DNA of 64,000 bases from Cytophagales bacterium (GTDB taxonomy: Bacteria > Bacteroidota > Bacteroidia > Cytophagales > Spirosomataceae). How positions within the stretch are numbered: the first letter of the stretch is position 1; the number at the start of each line of letters is the position of its first letter. The translations under genes were made by a program, and so were the position numbers. The DNA lies in contig RDXN01000058.1 of assembly GCA_004292855.1 (NCBI GenBank), positions 1 through 64,000 on the forward strand. Reading direction: 5' to 3'. Positions 1 to 7,622 of the stretch are shown here, piece after piece. The notes under the pieces are model-generated. The model was not told the origin of the DNA, searched no databases, and worked only from the letters and a program-made list of their open reading frames with translations.

Positions 1-1
1 G

Positions 2-85
2 ACTAAAGAGTCTCATGCTGAGTCTATTATCTACTGGACAATGATCCGGCTGATGTCCAGAAAAATTCGTGAAACGCAATCCTAA
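2..85 (+). pseudogene. IS5-type DDE transposase, C-terminal tail (cut by window edge)
   Basis: An open frame enters from the left edge and ends at TAA 83-85. It encodes about 27 residues containing AESIIYWTMIRLMSRKI, which resembles the conserved C-terminal helix of IS5/DDE_Tnp_1 transposases (typically ..AEAMIYWAMIRLMLRRL). In those enzymes this helix follows the last catalytic glutamate. Only the tail is inside the window, so catalytic residues cannot be checked. The frame stops a few bases before a probable element end, as expected for an IS that carries only its transposase. Whether the rest is intact is unknown. Confidence 0.6.
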
Positions 86-96
86 ACAACCTCTTA
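78..96. mobile_element. Probable right end of the IS element
   Basis: Reading inwards from position 93 on the minus strand the sequence is GAGGTTGTTTAGGATT, similar in style to terminal repeats of the IS5/IS427/ISL2 groups, which often begin GAG-CTGTTT. Homology of the neighbouring ATPase gene stops at about position 95, which places the junction here. TTA at 94-96 is a candidate short target duplication. The opposite end lies outside the window, so neither the inverted repeat nor the duplication can be confirmed. Confidence 0.45.
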
Positions 97-478
97 GAGG
101 CAACAGACGCAGCACAGCCGTCCGACCCGCCAGGCTTTGACTTATCTGATCCAGCAATAGAAAGTTCTGAGACCCCGTCAGAATATAGGGGCGGTTGGCG
201 ATTCGGCGGTCAACAATGCCTTGCAAATAGGAAAATAGATCAGGAACGCGCTGCACTTCGTCGAAGATGGCTCCGTTGGGGTAGTTAGCCAGAAATCCTC
301 GCGGGTCAGTCTGGGCCAGTGTCCGAACGTCGGGGTCTTCTAACAGCACATAGGGCAAATCGGGAAATACCGACTGAACCAACGTTGACTTACCCGATTG
401 ACGCGGGCCGGTCAATGTTACAACTGGATACTGCGAGGCTAGTTGCCGCAGTTTGGGAGTCAAGTGACGGTCAAACAT
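95..478 (-). pseudogene. AAA_14/DUF4143-type ATPase, truncated by the IS element
   Basis: The frame starts at ATG 476-478 and gives 128 residues typical of the AAA_14 N-terminus of DUF4143 ATPases. It has a Walker A motif GPRQSGKST near residues 24-32, a Walker B region AIFDEVQRVP near 70-79, and the sensor segment ILTGSQNFLLL followed by SLAGRTAVLRLLPL. Family members run to about 380-450 residues and carry DUF4143 at the C-terminus. Here the likeness stops at residue 128, where the transposon end begins, and the frame then runs antisense through the transposase tail. The gene is therefore probably broken. The cellular role of this family is poorly defined. Confidence 0.75.
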
Positions 479-492
479 AGACAATATTAGCG

Positions 493-541
493 GTCAATCT
501 GGACAAATTTGCAATCCGATTGCAAATTTGTCCAGATTGAC
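493..541. repeat. Perfect 24-bp palindrome with a 1-nt centre
   Basis: Bases 493-516 (GTCAATCTGGACAAATTTGC..) are exactly complementary to 518-541, with only base 517 between them. The repeat lies 15 bases upstream of the truncated ATPase start and 26 bases beyond the stop of the metallohydrolase gene on the same strand. There is no T-run, so it is not a classical terminator. With almost no loop it could extrude as a cruciform or serve as a two-fold-symmetric operator. Confidence 0.85.
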
Positions 542-566
542 TCTCATCCATAAATAGGAATATCCG

Positions 567-1328
567 CTACAGCCTGATCTGTAAGCCATCGTAACCAAGC
601 CGTACATTCGGGGGCAATTCCAGTTCGACCTCGCGGTGGAGGCCCATTTGGTGGCTAATGTGGGTGAGGTACGTCCGCTCGGGGCCGATGCGTTCCACGA
701 GGTCAAGAGCCTGTTGCAATGTGAAGTGTGAGAGGTGGGGTTCGCGCCGAAGCGCGTCGAGAACCAAAATCCGGGTACCGCGCACTTTGGCAAGCTCGTC
801 GTCGCTGATGGCGTTGAGGTCGGTGAGGTACGAGAAATCGCCGATGCGGAAGCCGAACACGGGCAGTTTGTGGTGCCAAACCTCAACTGGAACGATGGAG
901 ATACCAGCAGCCTCAAACGGCTCGTTTGTGATGGCGTGGGTGCTGATGCGGGGGGTGCCGGGGTATTTGAAATCGGCGAAGACGTAGGCAAACTCGCGCC
1001 GGAGTTGCTCGAGCACCGACGCCCGGCCAAAGACCGGAATTTCTTCGCCCTGCCGGAAATTAAACGCCCGAACCTCGTCTAGCCCTGCCGTGTGGTCTTT
1101 GTGTTCGTGGGTGAACAGAACGGCGTCGAGGTGGGTCAGGCCCATCCGTAACACCTGTTGGCGCAAGTCCGGCCCCGTGTCAATGAGCAGGCTCTTTCCC
1201 CCAACCTGAACATGCACCGACGTACGTAGTCGCTTGTCGCGAAAATCGACCGACCGACAGACCGCGCACTCGCAGCCAATCATCGGCACACCCGACGACG
1301 TTCCGGTTCCGAGGAGAGTAATGAGCAT
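567..1328 (-). CDS. MBL-fold metal-dependent hydrolase, PhnP-like
   Basis: This is a 253-residue metallo-beta-lactamase fold protein. It opens with the PhnP-type signature LLGTGTSSGVPMIGCECAVC, whose Cys19, Cys21 and Cys24 form the extra zinc site of the PhnP group. The catalytic motif THEHKDH covers residues 73-79. DLNA and a late THISHQMG supply the other expected ligands. Characterised PhnP enzymes hydrolyse cyclic phosphodiesters in phosphonate breakdown, but no phosphonate genes are nearby. In Bacteroidota this is usually a stand-alone hydrolase of unknown substrate. Length and motifs look intact. The response regulator lies downstream on the same strand, separated by a short repeat. Confidence 0.85.
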   Translation of the reverse strand: MLITLLGTGTSSGVPMIGCECAVCRSVDFRDKRLRTSVHVQVGGKSLLIDTGPDLRQQVLRMGLTHLDAVLFTHEHKDHTAGLDEVRAFNFRQGEEIPVFGRASVLEQLRREFAYVFADFKYPGTPRISTHAITNEPFEAAGISIVPVEVWHHKLPVFGFRIGDFSYLTDLNAISDDELAKVRGTRILVLDALRREPHLSHFTLQQALDLVERIGPERTYLTHISHQMGLHREVELELPPNVRLGYDGLQIRL

Positions 1329-1333
1329 AGTTT

Positions 1334-1403
1334 GCAGTGGGCAGTGGGCAGTGGGCAGTAAGCACCCGAAGCGACTGCCTACTGTTCACTGCATACTGCT
1401 TAC
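1334..1403. repeat. Imperfect inverted repeat built from GCAGTGG units
   Basis: The left half carries direct copies of GGGCAGT (in GCAGTGGGCAGTGGGCAGT). The right half carries the complementary motif in several slightly different copies (ACTGCC, ACTGTTC, ACTGC, ACTGC). Folded back, the halves form a long imperfect hairpin. It fills the gap between the hydrolase start and the response regulator stop, and overlaps that stop codon at 1400-1402. This is one of several repeat families in the window. Confidence 0.7.
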
Positions 1404-1777
1404 TTGTCCGTCAATTGATTAACCACCTCCACGAGCCGGTCGAAGTTGAGGGGTTTTACAAGCACGTCGTTGAAACCGGCTGTTTTGAACTCCTCTTCAG
1501 TGTAGTTTTTAGCATTGCCCGTTATGGCCACAATGGGCACTTCGGCCTTGGTTTTGTCGGACAAGGCCCGCACCTGCCGCACACACTCCATACCGTCCAT
1601 AACGGGCATGTTGATGTCTAGCAACAGGATGTTAAAATCTTCTTTGGCCAAAATCTGCATCACCTGCTCCCCGTTTTTCACGGCGGTGATGTCGTAATTC
1701 TGGAATTCTAATATTTTGCGAGCTAGGTTTTGAATAACCGAACTGTCTTCAGCAATCAGTACGCGCTTGGCTGACAT
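1400..1777 (-). CDS. Single-domain CheY-like response regulator
   Basis: The 125-residue protein is a lone receiver domain without an output domain. The acidic pair is Glu10-Asp11, the phosphorylatable aspartate is Asp54 in LLLDINMPVMDG, the switch residue is Thr86 in AITG, and the conserved lysine is Lys108 in LVKPL, so it should be phosphorylation-competent. Such proteins relay phosphate from hybrid kinases or act by protein-protein contact. No kinase is adjacent; the nearest is the large hybrid kinase at 10776-14525, and any partnership with it is a guess. The last codon and stop are overlapped by the upstream repeat. Confidence 0.93.
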   Translation of the reverse strand: MSAKRVLIAEDSSVIQNLARKILEFQNYDITAVKNGEQVMQILAKEDFNILLLDINMPVMDGMECVRQVRALSDKTKAEVPIVAITGNAKNYTEEEFKTAGFNDVLVKPLNFDRLVEVVNQLTDK

Positions 1778-1974
1778 GGGGTAAACCGAAATTGGCTTTT
1801 GATTCGGTGGTGAAATTAGTCATAAATCCCAAAACCCAAAAAATAACGTGCCTGAACGGGTTTTTGTGAAGAGCCTAATTTTAATCTCACAAAGGCGGTA
1901 TATCAAGGGTTTATGCGTAAATTTATCCTTTAAAATCTGTAGATTTTAATCCTGTCAATAACCTTCATCGAACC

Positions 1975-2415
1975 ATGACACTCACCGGCCCAACGGGTTC
2001 TTTTGAACTCACAATCCTAGACTATGAATACAGCGATTCGCCCCGGTTCCTGGAGCGAAACGGCTTACTCGTACACCTGCGCACGCGCCACCAGAACCAC
2101 GAATGGGCGCAGGCGGCCCCCGTTCTCTCGACTTGGGAAATGGAGATCCTCCGCGATTGGATGCGTTCGGTGGTCGATCATAAACAGCAGTCGCGCCGGA
2201 TCACATTTGTTGAACCTGAACTTAGTTTCAGCGATTTTTCTGCTCAAAATGACGGTTACGACCTCCGCCTGAAGCTTTCACACGAGGCCAAACCCGGCTG
2301 GCAATTCGGCGACAAACAGCCATTTTATCTCACGCTCTCCCCCGATGTGAAACAACTTAAAACCGCCATTGCCGACCTTGATAAGCAACTGAAACAGTTT
2401 CCCGTTCGCGATTAG
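1975..2415 (+). CDS. WapI-like immunity-type protein (tentative)
   Basis: The 146-residue soluble protein has no signal peptide. The features APVLSTWEMEILRDWM, ITFVEPELSFSDFS and a C-terminal LTLSPDVKQLKTAIADL recall the small proteins grouped with the Bacillus WapI immunity family, where a strand region is followed by LxxWLxxL and FxEPxLSF. No toxin gene is next to it, so any immunity role is inferred from resemblance only. The ATG at 1975 is the first in frame. The 3' end overlaps the convergent DinB gene by four bases. Confidence 0.6.
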   Translation: MTLTGPTGSFELTILDYEYSDSPRFLERNGLLVHLRTRHQNHEWAQAAPVLSTWEMEILRDWMRSVVDHKQQSRRITFVEPELSFSDFSAQNDGYDLRLKLSHEAKPGWQFGDKQPFYLTLSPDVKQLKTAIADLDKQLKQFPVRD

Positions 2416-2921
2416 AGGTAACGCTCCCGCACAATGTTAGCGTGGTGGATGGGGTGACCTACCAACACAAACCCCAGACTCAGCACCGAGATCGTCTGAT
2501 TGAAGCAAATGCCCGTGCGCTGTAGCATTTCGTTATCGAAACTGCGAAACAGGGCCAGAGTCGACTGGCGTTGCAACGTGAACTCGTCGTACAGATCGGT
2601 CAGGTTCCGGCGCGACGCGTGGGCGTGTAGGGCGAAATTATCCTCCTCGAAGCCGGGCAACGATGTTTTGTCGTTCCGGGCAAACCGGAGCGACCGATAG
2701 GCCATAATCCGTTCGGTGTCAATCAGGTGCTGAACAATATCTTTGGCGGTCCACTTTCCTGGCGCGTACCGATAGTCGCCCAGATTTTCGAGTGTTTGCA
2801 GGGGCAGCAGTGTTTCGAGTGAGGCCCCGGCTTGTAGCGCGTCGATGAGGTCGATGTCGGGAGCCAGATTGATGTAGCGGTCGAAAAACTGGGGCAGTAC
2901 GGCGATGTCCGATTTGGTCAT
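2412..2921 (-). CDS. DinB family protein (DinB_2 four-helix bundle)
   Basis: The 169-residue protein has the DinB/YfiT fold pattern: YAPGKWTAKDIVQHLIDTERIMAYR in the first half, with a metal-ligand histidine, and VLVGHPIHHANIVRERYL at the end, with the second histidine pair. Relatives are divalent-metal proteins and some are bacillithiol- or mycothiol-type S-transferases, but most are uncharacterised. It converges on the WapI-like gene with a four-base overlap of stop codons. A paralogue lies at 40018-40596. Confidence 0.88.
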   Translation of the reverse strand: MTKSDIAVLPQFFDRYINLAPDIDLIDALQAGASLETLLPLQTLENLGDYRYAPGKWTAKDIVQHLIDTERIMAYRSLRFARNDKTSLPGFEEDNFALHAHASRRNLTDLYDEFTLQRQSTLALFRSFDNEMLQRTGICFNQTISVLSLGFVLVGHPIHHANIVRERYL

Positions 2922-2948
2922 GGTGATTTTATGTAGGTTGTTTTCGCC

Positions 2949-3839
2949 CTAAAAATACGCATTCATGGCCTTCGGATAATGCGGAAGTGCAATTTCGGGG
3001 TCGGGCAGGTCGGGGTGCCACATTTTTTCCCACTCAAAACTGTAGTAGCCTTCGTAGCCACCCGCCCGGAGCAACCGAATGGCTTCAGCAAGGGGCATTT
3101 CACCTTCGCCCGTCAGGGTGTATTGCAGCTTCGCGTCGACCAGTTTGGCGTCCTTGACATGAACGTGCTGGATGTAGGGTTTTAGGGTTTTGTAGACCTC
3201 CGCAAGCGGCTCTTTCGTCACCGACCACATATTGACGATATCCCAGATCAGCCCCACGTTAGGCCGGTTGGCCCCCGTCATGATTTGCTTGAGCATCGGA
3301 CTTTCGATCACCTTCCCGTGCGATTCGAGCAACACACTCACGCGGCCATTTCGGGCGTGATCGCCCAGTTCGGCCAGTCCCGACGTGATGAGGTCCAGCG
3401 TTTGGGCACGGTCCTGATCGGGCGGCAAATCGTTTGGGAACACGCGCACAAACGGGCAGTTCAGTTCCTGCGCCAAGTCGATAAATCGTTTAGCATGGTC
3501 GAGTTGGTCAGTGCGTTTTTTGGGATCGACAAAATGTAGATTAGCCGACGAGCCAAGGTTCACAACGCTCACGTTTTTGTCTACCAGTTTCTGCCGGGTT
3601 GCGTTGATCCGCTCCGGTGAACTGAGATCGGGGCATTTGGGCAAATCGAGTTCGCCTTTGATGCCGCGCAGCTCAACGCCCTGATACCTGTTCGTGACGG
3701 CACAGGCCAGTACCTGATCGAGCGTCCAGCCGGGGCAACCGAGGGTTGAGAACGCCAACAGTGGCTTCTTGGGGGGCAGCAGCGCGGGGGCTATCATAGC
3801 CGCAGCCGCTGTTTTCAGGAAGGTTCGACGGTTTTGCAT
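2949..3839 (-). CDS. Secreted sugar phosphate isomerase/epimerase-like protein (TIM barrel, Tat signal)
   Basis: The 296-residue protein starts with a twin-arginine-type leader (MQNRRTFLKTAAAAMIAPAL), so it is probably exported folded. The rest is an AP_endonuc_2 TIM barrel: FSTLGCPGWTLDQVL at the start, then VELRGIKGELDL, VLLESHGK, VGLIWDIVNMW, IQHVHVKDAKL and FEWEKMWHP, supplying the usual Glu, Asp, His and Glu metal ligands. Relatives are periplasmic isomerases or epimerases linked to Gfo/Idh oxidoreductases in Bacteroidota sugar clusters. It is the last gene of the minus-strand cluster starting with the GH88 hydrolase. The exact substrate is unknown. Confidence 0.88.
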   Translation of the reverse strand: MQNRRTFLKTAAAAMIAPALLPPKKPLLAFSTLGCPGWTLDQVLACAVTNRYQGVELRGIKGELDLPKCPDLSSPERINATRQKLVDKNVSVVNLGSSANLHFVDPKKRTDQLDHAKRFIDLAQELNCPFVRVFPNDLPPDQDRAQTLDLITSGLAELGDHARNGRVSVLLESHGKVIESPMLKQIMTGANRPNVGLIWDIVNMWSVTKEPLAEVYKTLKPYIQHVHVKDAKLVDAKLQYTLTGEGEMPLAEAIRLLRAGGYEGYYSFEWEKMWHPDLPDPEIALPHYPKAMNAYF

Positions 3840-3854
3840 GTTCGTAGAAACTGA

Positions 3855-3966
3855 CTAAAAATACCCCCAACCGACCCGTCGGACCGCCCCTAAAGGGGGC
3901 TTATTTCCACGTCAGACAAAGCCCCCTTTAGGGGCGGTCCGACGGGTCGGTTGGGGGTATTTTTAG
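3855..3966. repeat. Perfect 48-bp inverted repeat
   Basis: Bases 3855-3902 (CTAAAAATACCCCCAACCGA...) are the exact reverse complement of 3919-3966, with a 16-base loop at 3903-3918. The arms contain GGACCGCCCCTAAAGGGGGC, itself partly self-complementary. The repeat fills the space between the isomerase-like start (3839) and the transporter stop (3998), both on the minus strand. No transposase-like frame is present. A 48-bp perfect arm implies recent formation or active maintenance. Confidence 0.92.
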
Positions 3967-3997
3967 CCTTATTCAAAGTTAATTTTCAAACAGTTTC

Positions 3998-5242
3998 CTA
4001 GTCCTCGACGTAGTTCAACTCTTTGTGAAACGTCTCCTCAATTGAACTCAACGCCCACAACGCCAGCCCAACAACCAACACACCCACGCCCAACGCGCTG
4101 TATAGAACGCCTACCTGCGCTTTGCCGAACACAAACAACGCTGCGAGCGGAATAACAGCTCCCCGCACAAAGTTGGGTACGGTGGTTGCGACCGTAGCGC
4201 GGAGGTTGGTCCCGAACAGTTCGGCCGCAATGGTCACGAACAAGGCCCAGTAGCCATTGGCAAAACCGAGGGCAATACACAACAGATAGAACGAGTTTAG
4301 TTCGCTGATTGGGGCCAGCAAATAGACCAGCACGAACCCGAACGACAGCCCCACAAACGCCCGAATGGCCCGTTTGCGGCTTTGCCACCGCTGACTCAGC
4401 AAGCCACTCGCAATGTCGCCGAAGGTTTGCCCCACAAACGTGAGCATCACGGCCTTACCCGCCACCACCGGCTCGGTGAGGCCCATTGCCTGCCCGAATT
4501 CCGGCGAAAACGTGATCAGAATCCCCACCACAAACCAGATAGGCAACCCAACCAGAATACATTGGAGGTATTTCAGAAACCGGGTTTTGTCGGAGAACAG
4601 CATCAGCAGGTCGCCCCGCTTAATTTGTTTGGCCCGGACCGTCTCGAACGCGGGCGATTCGAGAATTTTAACCCGCAACAGGAGCAATAATAGGCCAAGT
4701 CCGCCCCCCACGAAGTAGGCATTGCGCCAATCGAACCAGTCGGCCACGAAGTAAGCCAGAATGGCTCCCAACACGCCCATCGTCGCAACGATGGTTGTGC
4801 CATACCCCCGGATTCGGGTGGGGAGCACCTCGGTCACGAGCGTGATGCCCGCGCCCAACTCGCCCGCCAAACCGACCCCGGCCACGAACCGCAGCAGGGC
4901 GTATTGGTCGAGGGTGGTGACGAACCCGTTGCCGATATTGGCCAGCGAATAGATCAGGATGGACCCGAACAACACCGAGAGCCGTCCGCGTTTGTCGCCC
5001 AGAACACCCCAGAAAATGCCACCAAGCAGCATCCCGGCCATTTGCATGTTCAGAAGCATGATGCCGTCGGGCAGGAGCCGGTCGGGGGCGGTGCCCAGTG
5101 CTTTGAGGCTCGGCACCCGCACAACGCTGAACAAAAATAGGTCGTACATATCGACCAGATAACCCAACGCTGCCACCATCACGGGCAGTTGCAGCAGTTG
5201 CTGGGTAAGGGACTTAGGGGTTGTTTGCGTTTCGGAGATCAT
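3998..5242 (-). CDS. MFS transporter
   Basis: About 414 residues with twelve predicted membrane segments. The first contains MVAALGYLVDMYDLFLFSVV, and the MFS loop motif after segment 2 reads GDKRGRLSVLFGSIL. The overall pattern suits the sugar/acid:proton symporter branch of the superfamily, which imports small organic acids or sugars. ATG at 5242 (MISETQTTPK) is preferred; the longer frame to 5299 begins inside the neighbouring inverted repeat and adds Cys-rich residues untypical of the family. Its neighbours suggest that it imports a uronate-derived or related sugar product, an inference from context. Confidence 0.88.
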   Translation of the reverse strand: MISETQTTPKSLTQQLLQLPVMVAALGYLVDMYDLFLFSVVRVPSLKALGTAPDRLLPDGIMLLNMQMAGMLLGGIFWGVLGDKRGRLSVLFGSILIYSLANIGNGFVTTLDQYALLRFVAGVGLAGELGAGITLVTEVLPTRIRGYGTTIVATMGVLGAILAYFVADWFDWRNAYFVGGGLGLLLLLLRVKILESPAFETVRAKQIKRGDLLMLFSDKTRFLKYLQCILVGLPIWFVVGILITFSPEFGQAMGLTEPVVAGKAVMLTFVGQTFGDIASGLLSQRWQSRKRAIRAFVGLSFGFVLVYLLAPISELNSFYLLCIALGFANGYWALFVTIAAELFGTNLRATVATTVPNFVRGAVIPLAALFVFGKAQVGVLYSALGVGVLVVGLALWALSSIEETFHKELNYVED

Positions 5243-5260
5243 AGAGTTATGGAAAAATTT

Positions 5261-5356
5261 ACCACAGAGTACACGGAGTTTTGGCACAGAGTTGCACAAA
5301 GTTTTTATGTTGCCTCTCCGTGAAACTCTGTGCCAAAACTCCGTGTACTCTGTGGT
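5261..5356. repeat. Perfect 33-bp inverted repeat, CACAGAGTACACGGAG family
   Basis: Bases 5261-5293 (ACCACAGAGTACACGGAGTT..) are exactly complementary to 5324-5356, with a 30-base loop. It lies between the transporter start and the Gfo/Idh stop on the same strand. Related arms occur at 6695-6839 and at 28004-28132, so this is a dispersed family. Confidence 0.9.
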
Positions 5357-5362
5357 TAAAAA

Positions 5363-6655
5363 CTAAACGTGCTGCGGCACGGCGTAGGGTGCGCGGTATT
5401 TGCGGGTGAGCATAGCGTTGGCCTGCGAGTCGCCAATAACCTCTTCTTTGACCGGATCAAATTTCAGCGTGCGGCCCAATCGGTAGGCAACGTTACCCAG
5501 ATGCGCCAGTCCCGAGGCCAAATGCGCTGTTTCGACGGGGCCGTGTAGTTTCGATTTGTCGCGGGAACGAACGGCCTCTATAAAGTTCAGGTAGTGATCG
5601 CCACCGGCGGTACGGGCGGGGCCGGGCTGACGTTCGCGGCCCAAAAACGTCTTGTAGTCGTTGTAGCCGTTGACGACCATGTAGCCTTTGTCGCCGAAGA
5701 AAAAGTTGCCGATTTCTACACCGTCTTCCTTGTTCGTCATCCAGGGGCGCACCTCAAACTGGAGAATTTTGCCCTGTTTGGGGTACTTGTAGGTCGAGGT
5801 GAGCGTTTCGGGTGTTTCCTTGCAATCACTCCACAGGAATTTGCCCCCCGCCGAGGTAATTTCTTCGGGCAGGCCTACGTCGAGACCCCACATGCAGAGG
5901 TCTGTTTCGTGGATGCCCTGATTGCCAATGTCGCCGTTGCCGTAGTCCCAAAACCAATGCCAGTTGTAATGGACGTAGTTTTTGCTGAATGGTTTGGCCT
6001 GCGCAGGTCCCTGCCACAGATCCCAATTGAGACCTTCGGGGATGGGTCCAGTACCCTGATTACCAATATCGGCCCGCCATTTATAGACAATGCCCCGCGC
6101 CATGTAGACCTTGCCAATCAGTCCGTCGCGCAGGTGCTGGATGGCCTCGCGGATGGCCGCCGAGCTACGCAATTGTACCCCGTGCTGCACAATCCGGTTG
6201 TACTTAGCGGCAGCCTCAACCATCCGCCGACCCTCGCGCAGGTTGTGCGAACCGGGCTTTTCGACGTACACATCTTTCCCAGCCTGCATCGCCCAGATAG
6301 CCGCCAGCGCGTGCCAGTGGTTGGGTGTGGCAATACTCACGGCGTCGATGTTCTTGTCGTCGTACACCTGCCGTAGGTCTTCCATCATCTGCACCTTACG
6401 GCCATGCTTTTTCTCAAACTCATCGGCCCGTTTGGCCAGGATAACCTTGTCAACATCGCACAGCGTAGCTACTTCTACATTCGGCAACTTAGAGAAGTTT
6501 GCGATGTGATCGGTGCCGCGCCCGTTTACGCCAATCACGGCCACCCGAATACGGTCGTTAGCCCCAAACGCCCGGGCAGGGATGATGGTTGGCAGGGTCA
6601 GCGCGGCCAACGAGCCGGTGGCGGCTGTTTTGATAAATTCTCTACGATTTTGCAT
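5363..6655 (-). CDS. Secreted Gfo/Idh/MocA family oxidoreductase (Tat signal)
   Basis: The 430-residue protein has a Tat leader (MQNRREFIKTAATGSLAALT) nearly identical to that of the isomerase-like gene downstream. It continues with a Rossmann fold beginning IRVAVIGVNGRGTDHI and the family signature VYVEKPGSHNLREGRRM, whose Glu-Lys-Pro is the hallmark of this family. The C-terminal half matches the exported Bacteroidota subgroup, with WDLWQGPAQAKPF and WHWFWDYGNGDIGNQGIHE. Relatives oxidise or reduce sugars, or cleave glycosides by redox chemistry, using tightly bound NAD(P). Its place between a transporter and an SDR supports a role in the same sugar pathway. Confidence 0.93.
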   Translation of the reverse strand: MQNRREFIKTAATGSLAALTLPTIIPARAFGANDRIRVAVIGVNGRGTDHIANFSKLPNVEVATLCDVDKVILAKRADEFEKKHGRKVQMMEDLRQVYDDKNIDAVSIATPNHWHALAAIWAMQAGKDVYVEKPGSHNLREGRRMVEAAAKYNRIVQHGVQLRSSAAIREAIQHLRDGLIGKVYMARGIVYKWRADIGNQGTGPIPEGLNWDLWQGPAQAKPFSKNYVHYNWHWFWDYGNGDIGNQGIHETDLCMWGLDVGLPEEITSAGGKFLWSDCKETPETLTSTYKYPKQGKILQFEVRPWMTNKEDGVEIGNFFFGDKGYMVVNGYNDYKTFLGRERQPGPARTAGGDHYLNFIEAVRSRDKSKLHGPVETAHLASGLAHLGNVAYRLGRTLKFDPVKEEVIGDSQANAMLTRKYRAPYAVPQHV

Positions 6656-6694
6656 AGTTAAAAAGGGTTTAGTTTAACCGCACCGGCGGCCCGG

Positions 6695-6839
6695 CACAGA
6701 GTAACACGGAGTTTTTATCCACGTGTTGGTTTTGTCATTCCGACGCAGGAGGGATCTACTTCTGTTACTCGCAAGTTGGATGTTATTGAAGTAGATCCCT
6801 CCTGCGTCGGGATGACAAAATCCTCCGTGTACTCCGTGG
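6695..6839. repeat. Nested composite inverted repeat
   Basis: Outer arms of the CACAGAGTACACGGAG family lie at 6695-6711 and 6823-6839. Inside them are 31-bp arms of a second family (TTTTGTCATTCCGACGCAGG.. at 6730-6760 and its complement at 6790-6820, one mismatch). The loop 6761-6789 has no clear structure. The element sits between the Gfo/Idh start and the SDR stop. The same outer and inner modules occur separately elsewhere in the window. Confidence 0.88.
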
Positions 6840-6851
6840 TTACTATTTATT

Positions 6852-7622
6852 TCAAAGTCTCGCTAGCGTCAATCCACCATCGACCTGGATCACCTGCCCG
6901 GTCGAATAAGGCAGATCGCCACGGGCGAGGGCGGCAACAGCGCGACCAACATCGTCGGGAAGGCCCCAGCGTTTTTGGACGGTGAGACCTTCGGCAATGA
7001 GCTTATCGTATTTGTCGGTTACGCCCGATGTCATATCGGTTCGGATAACGCCCGGACGCACTTCATAAACCGGAATATCGAACTCCCCCAGTCGGGCCGC
7101 AAACAACTGCGTCGCCATGCTCAGCCCGGCCTTCGCCACGCAATATTCGCCCCGATTGACCGACGCCACCGTTGCCGACACCGACGATACATTGACGATA
7201 CAGCCCCAGAAATTGGGTTGTTCGGTTTGTTGGGCAATCATCCAGTTGGCGGTTGCCTGTGTCAGAAAATACGCCCCCTGCAAGTTGGTCGTGAGCACAT
7301 TCTGAAAGCTTTCTTCGGTCGCTTCCAGAATATCGCGACGCTCCTTTGGGGCCACCCCCGCGTTGTTTATCAGCACGTTGAGCCGCCCAAACCGCTCCCT
7401 AATTTGCGCCAGCATCGCGGCCCGTGCATCAGTCGAAGCCACGTCGCCGGGGCAGTAGAGCACCTCCGCACCCAACGCCCGCAACCGGTTCAGAGCCTCC
7501 TGCGCGGCTTCTTCGGGCCGTAAGCCATTGATGGCCAGATCAAATCCGGCGCGGGCCAAATGTTCGGCAATCCCGTAGCCGATGCCCCGGCTCCCGCCGG
7601 TTACGAAGGCAACCTTTTTCAT
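6852..7622 (-). CDS. Short-chain dehydrogenase/reductase (classical SDR)
   Basis: The 256-residue protein has a complete SDR motif set: the nucleotide-binding TGGSRGIG at residues 8-15, NNAG at 86-89, and the catalytic Ser147, Tyr160 and Lys164 (YCVAK). The C-terminal [17 protein letters not shown] matches the 3-oxoacyl-ACP reductase-like group, which also includes 2-deoxy-gluconate and DEH reductases. The gene overlaps the upstream flavin oxidoreductase by four bases, so the two are translationally coupled. In this setting reduction of a keto-uronate is a reasonable idea, but the sequence alone does not fix the substrate. Confidence 0.93.
   Translation of the reverse strand: MKKVAFVTGGSRGIGYGIAEHLARAGFDLAINGLRPEEAAQEALNRLRALGAEVLYCPGDVASTDARAAMLAQIRERFGRLNVLINNAGVAPKERRDILEATEESFQNVLTTNLQGAYFLTQATANWMIAQQTEQPNFWGCIVNVSSVSATVASVNRGEYCVAKAGLSMATQLFAARLGEFDIPVYEVRPGVIRTDMTSGVTDKYDKLIAEGLTVQKRWGLPDDVGRAVAALARGDLPYSTGQVIQVDGGLTLARL

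Noticed and set aside
735-1082. Plus-strand open frames over the metallohydrolase gene
   Set aside because: They are antisense to a gene with complete catalytic motifs and show no recognisable domain; GC-rich coding DNA gives such shadows.
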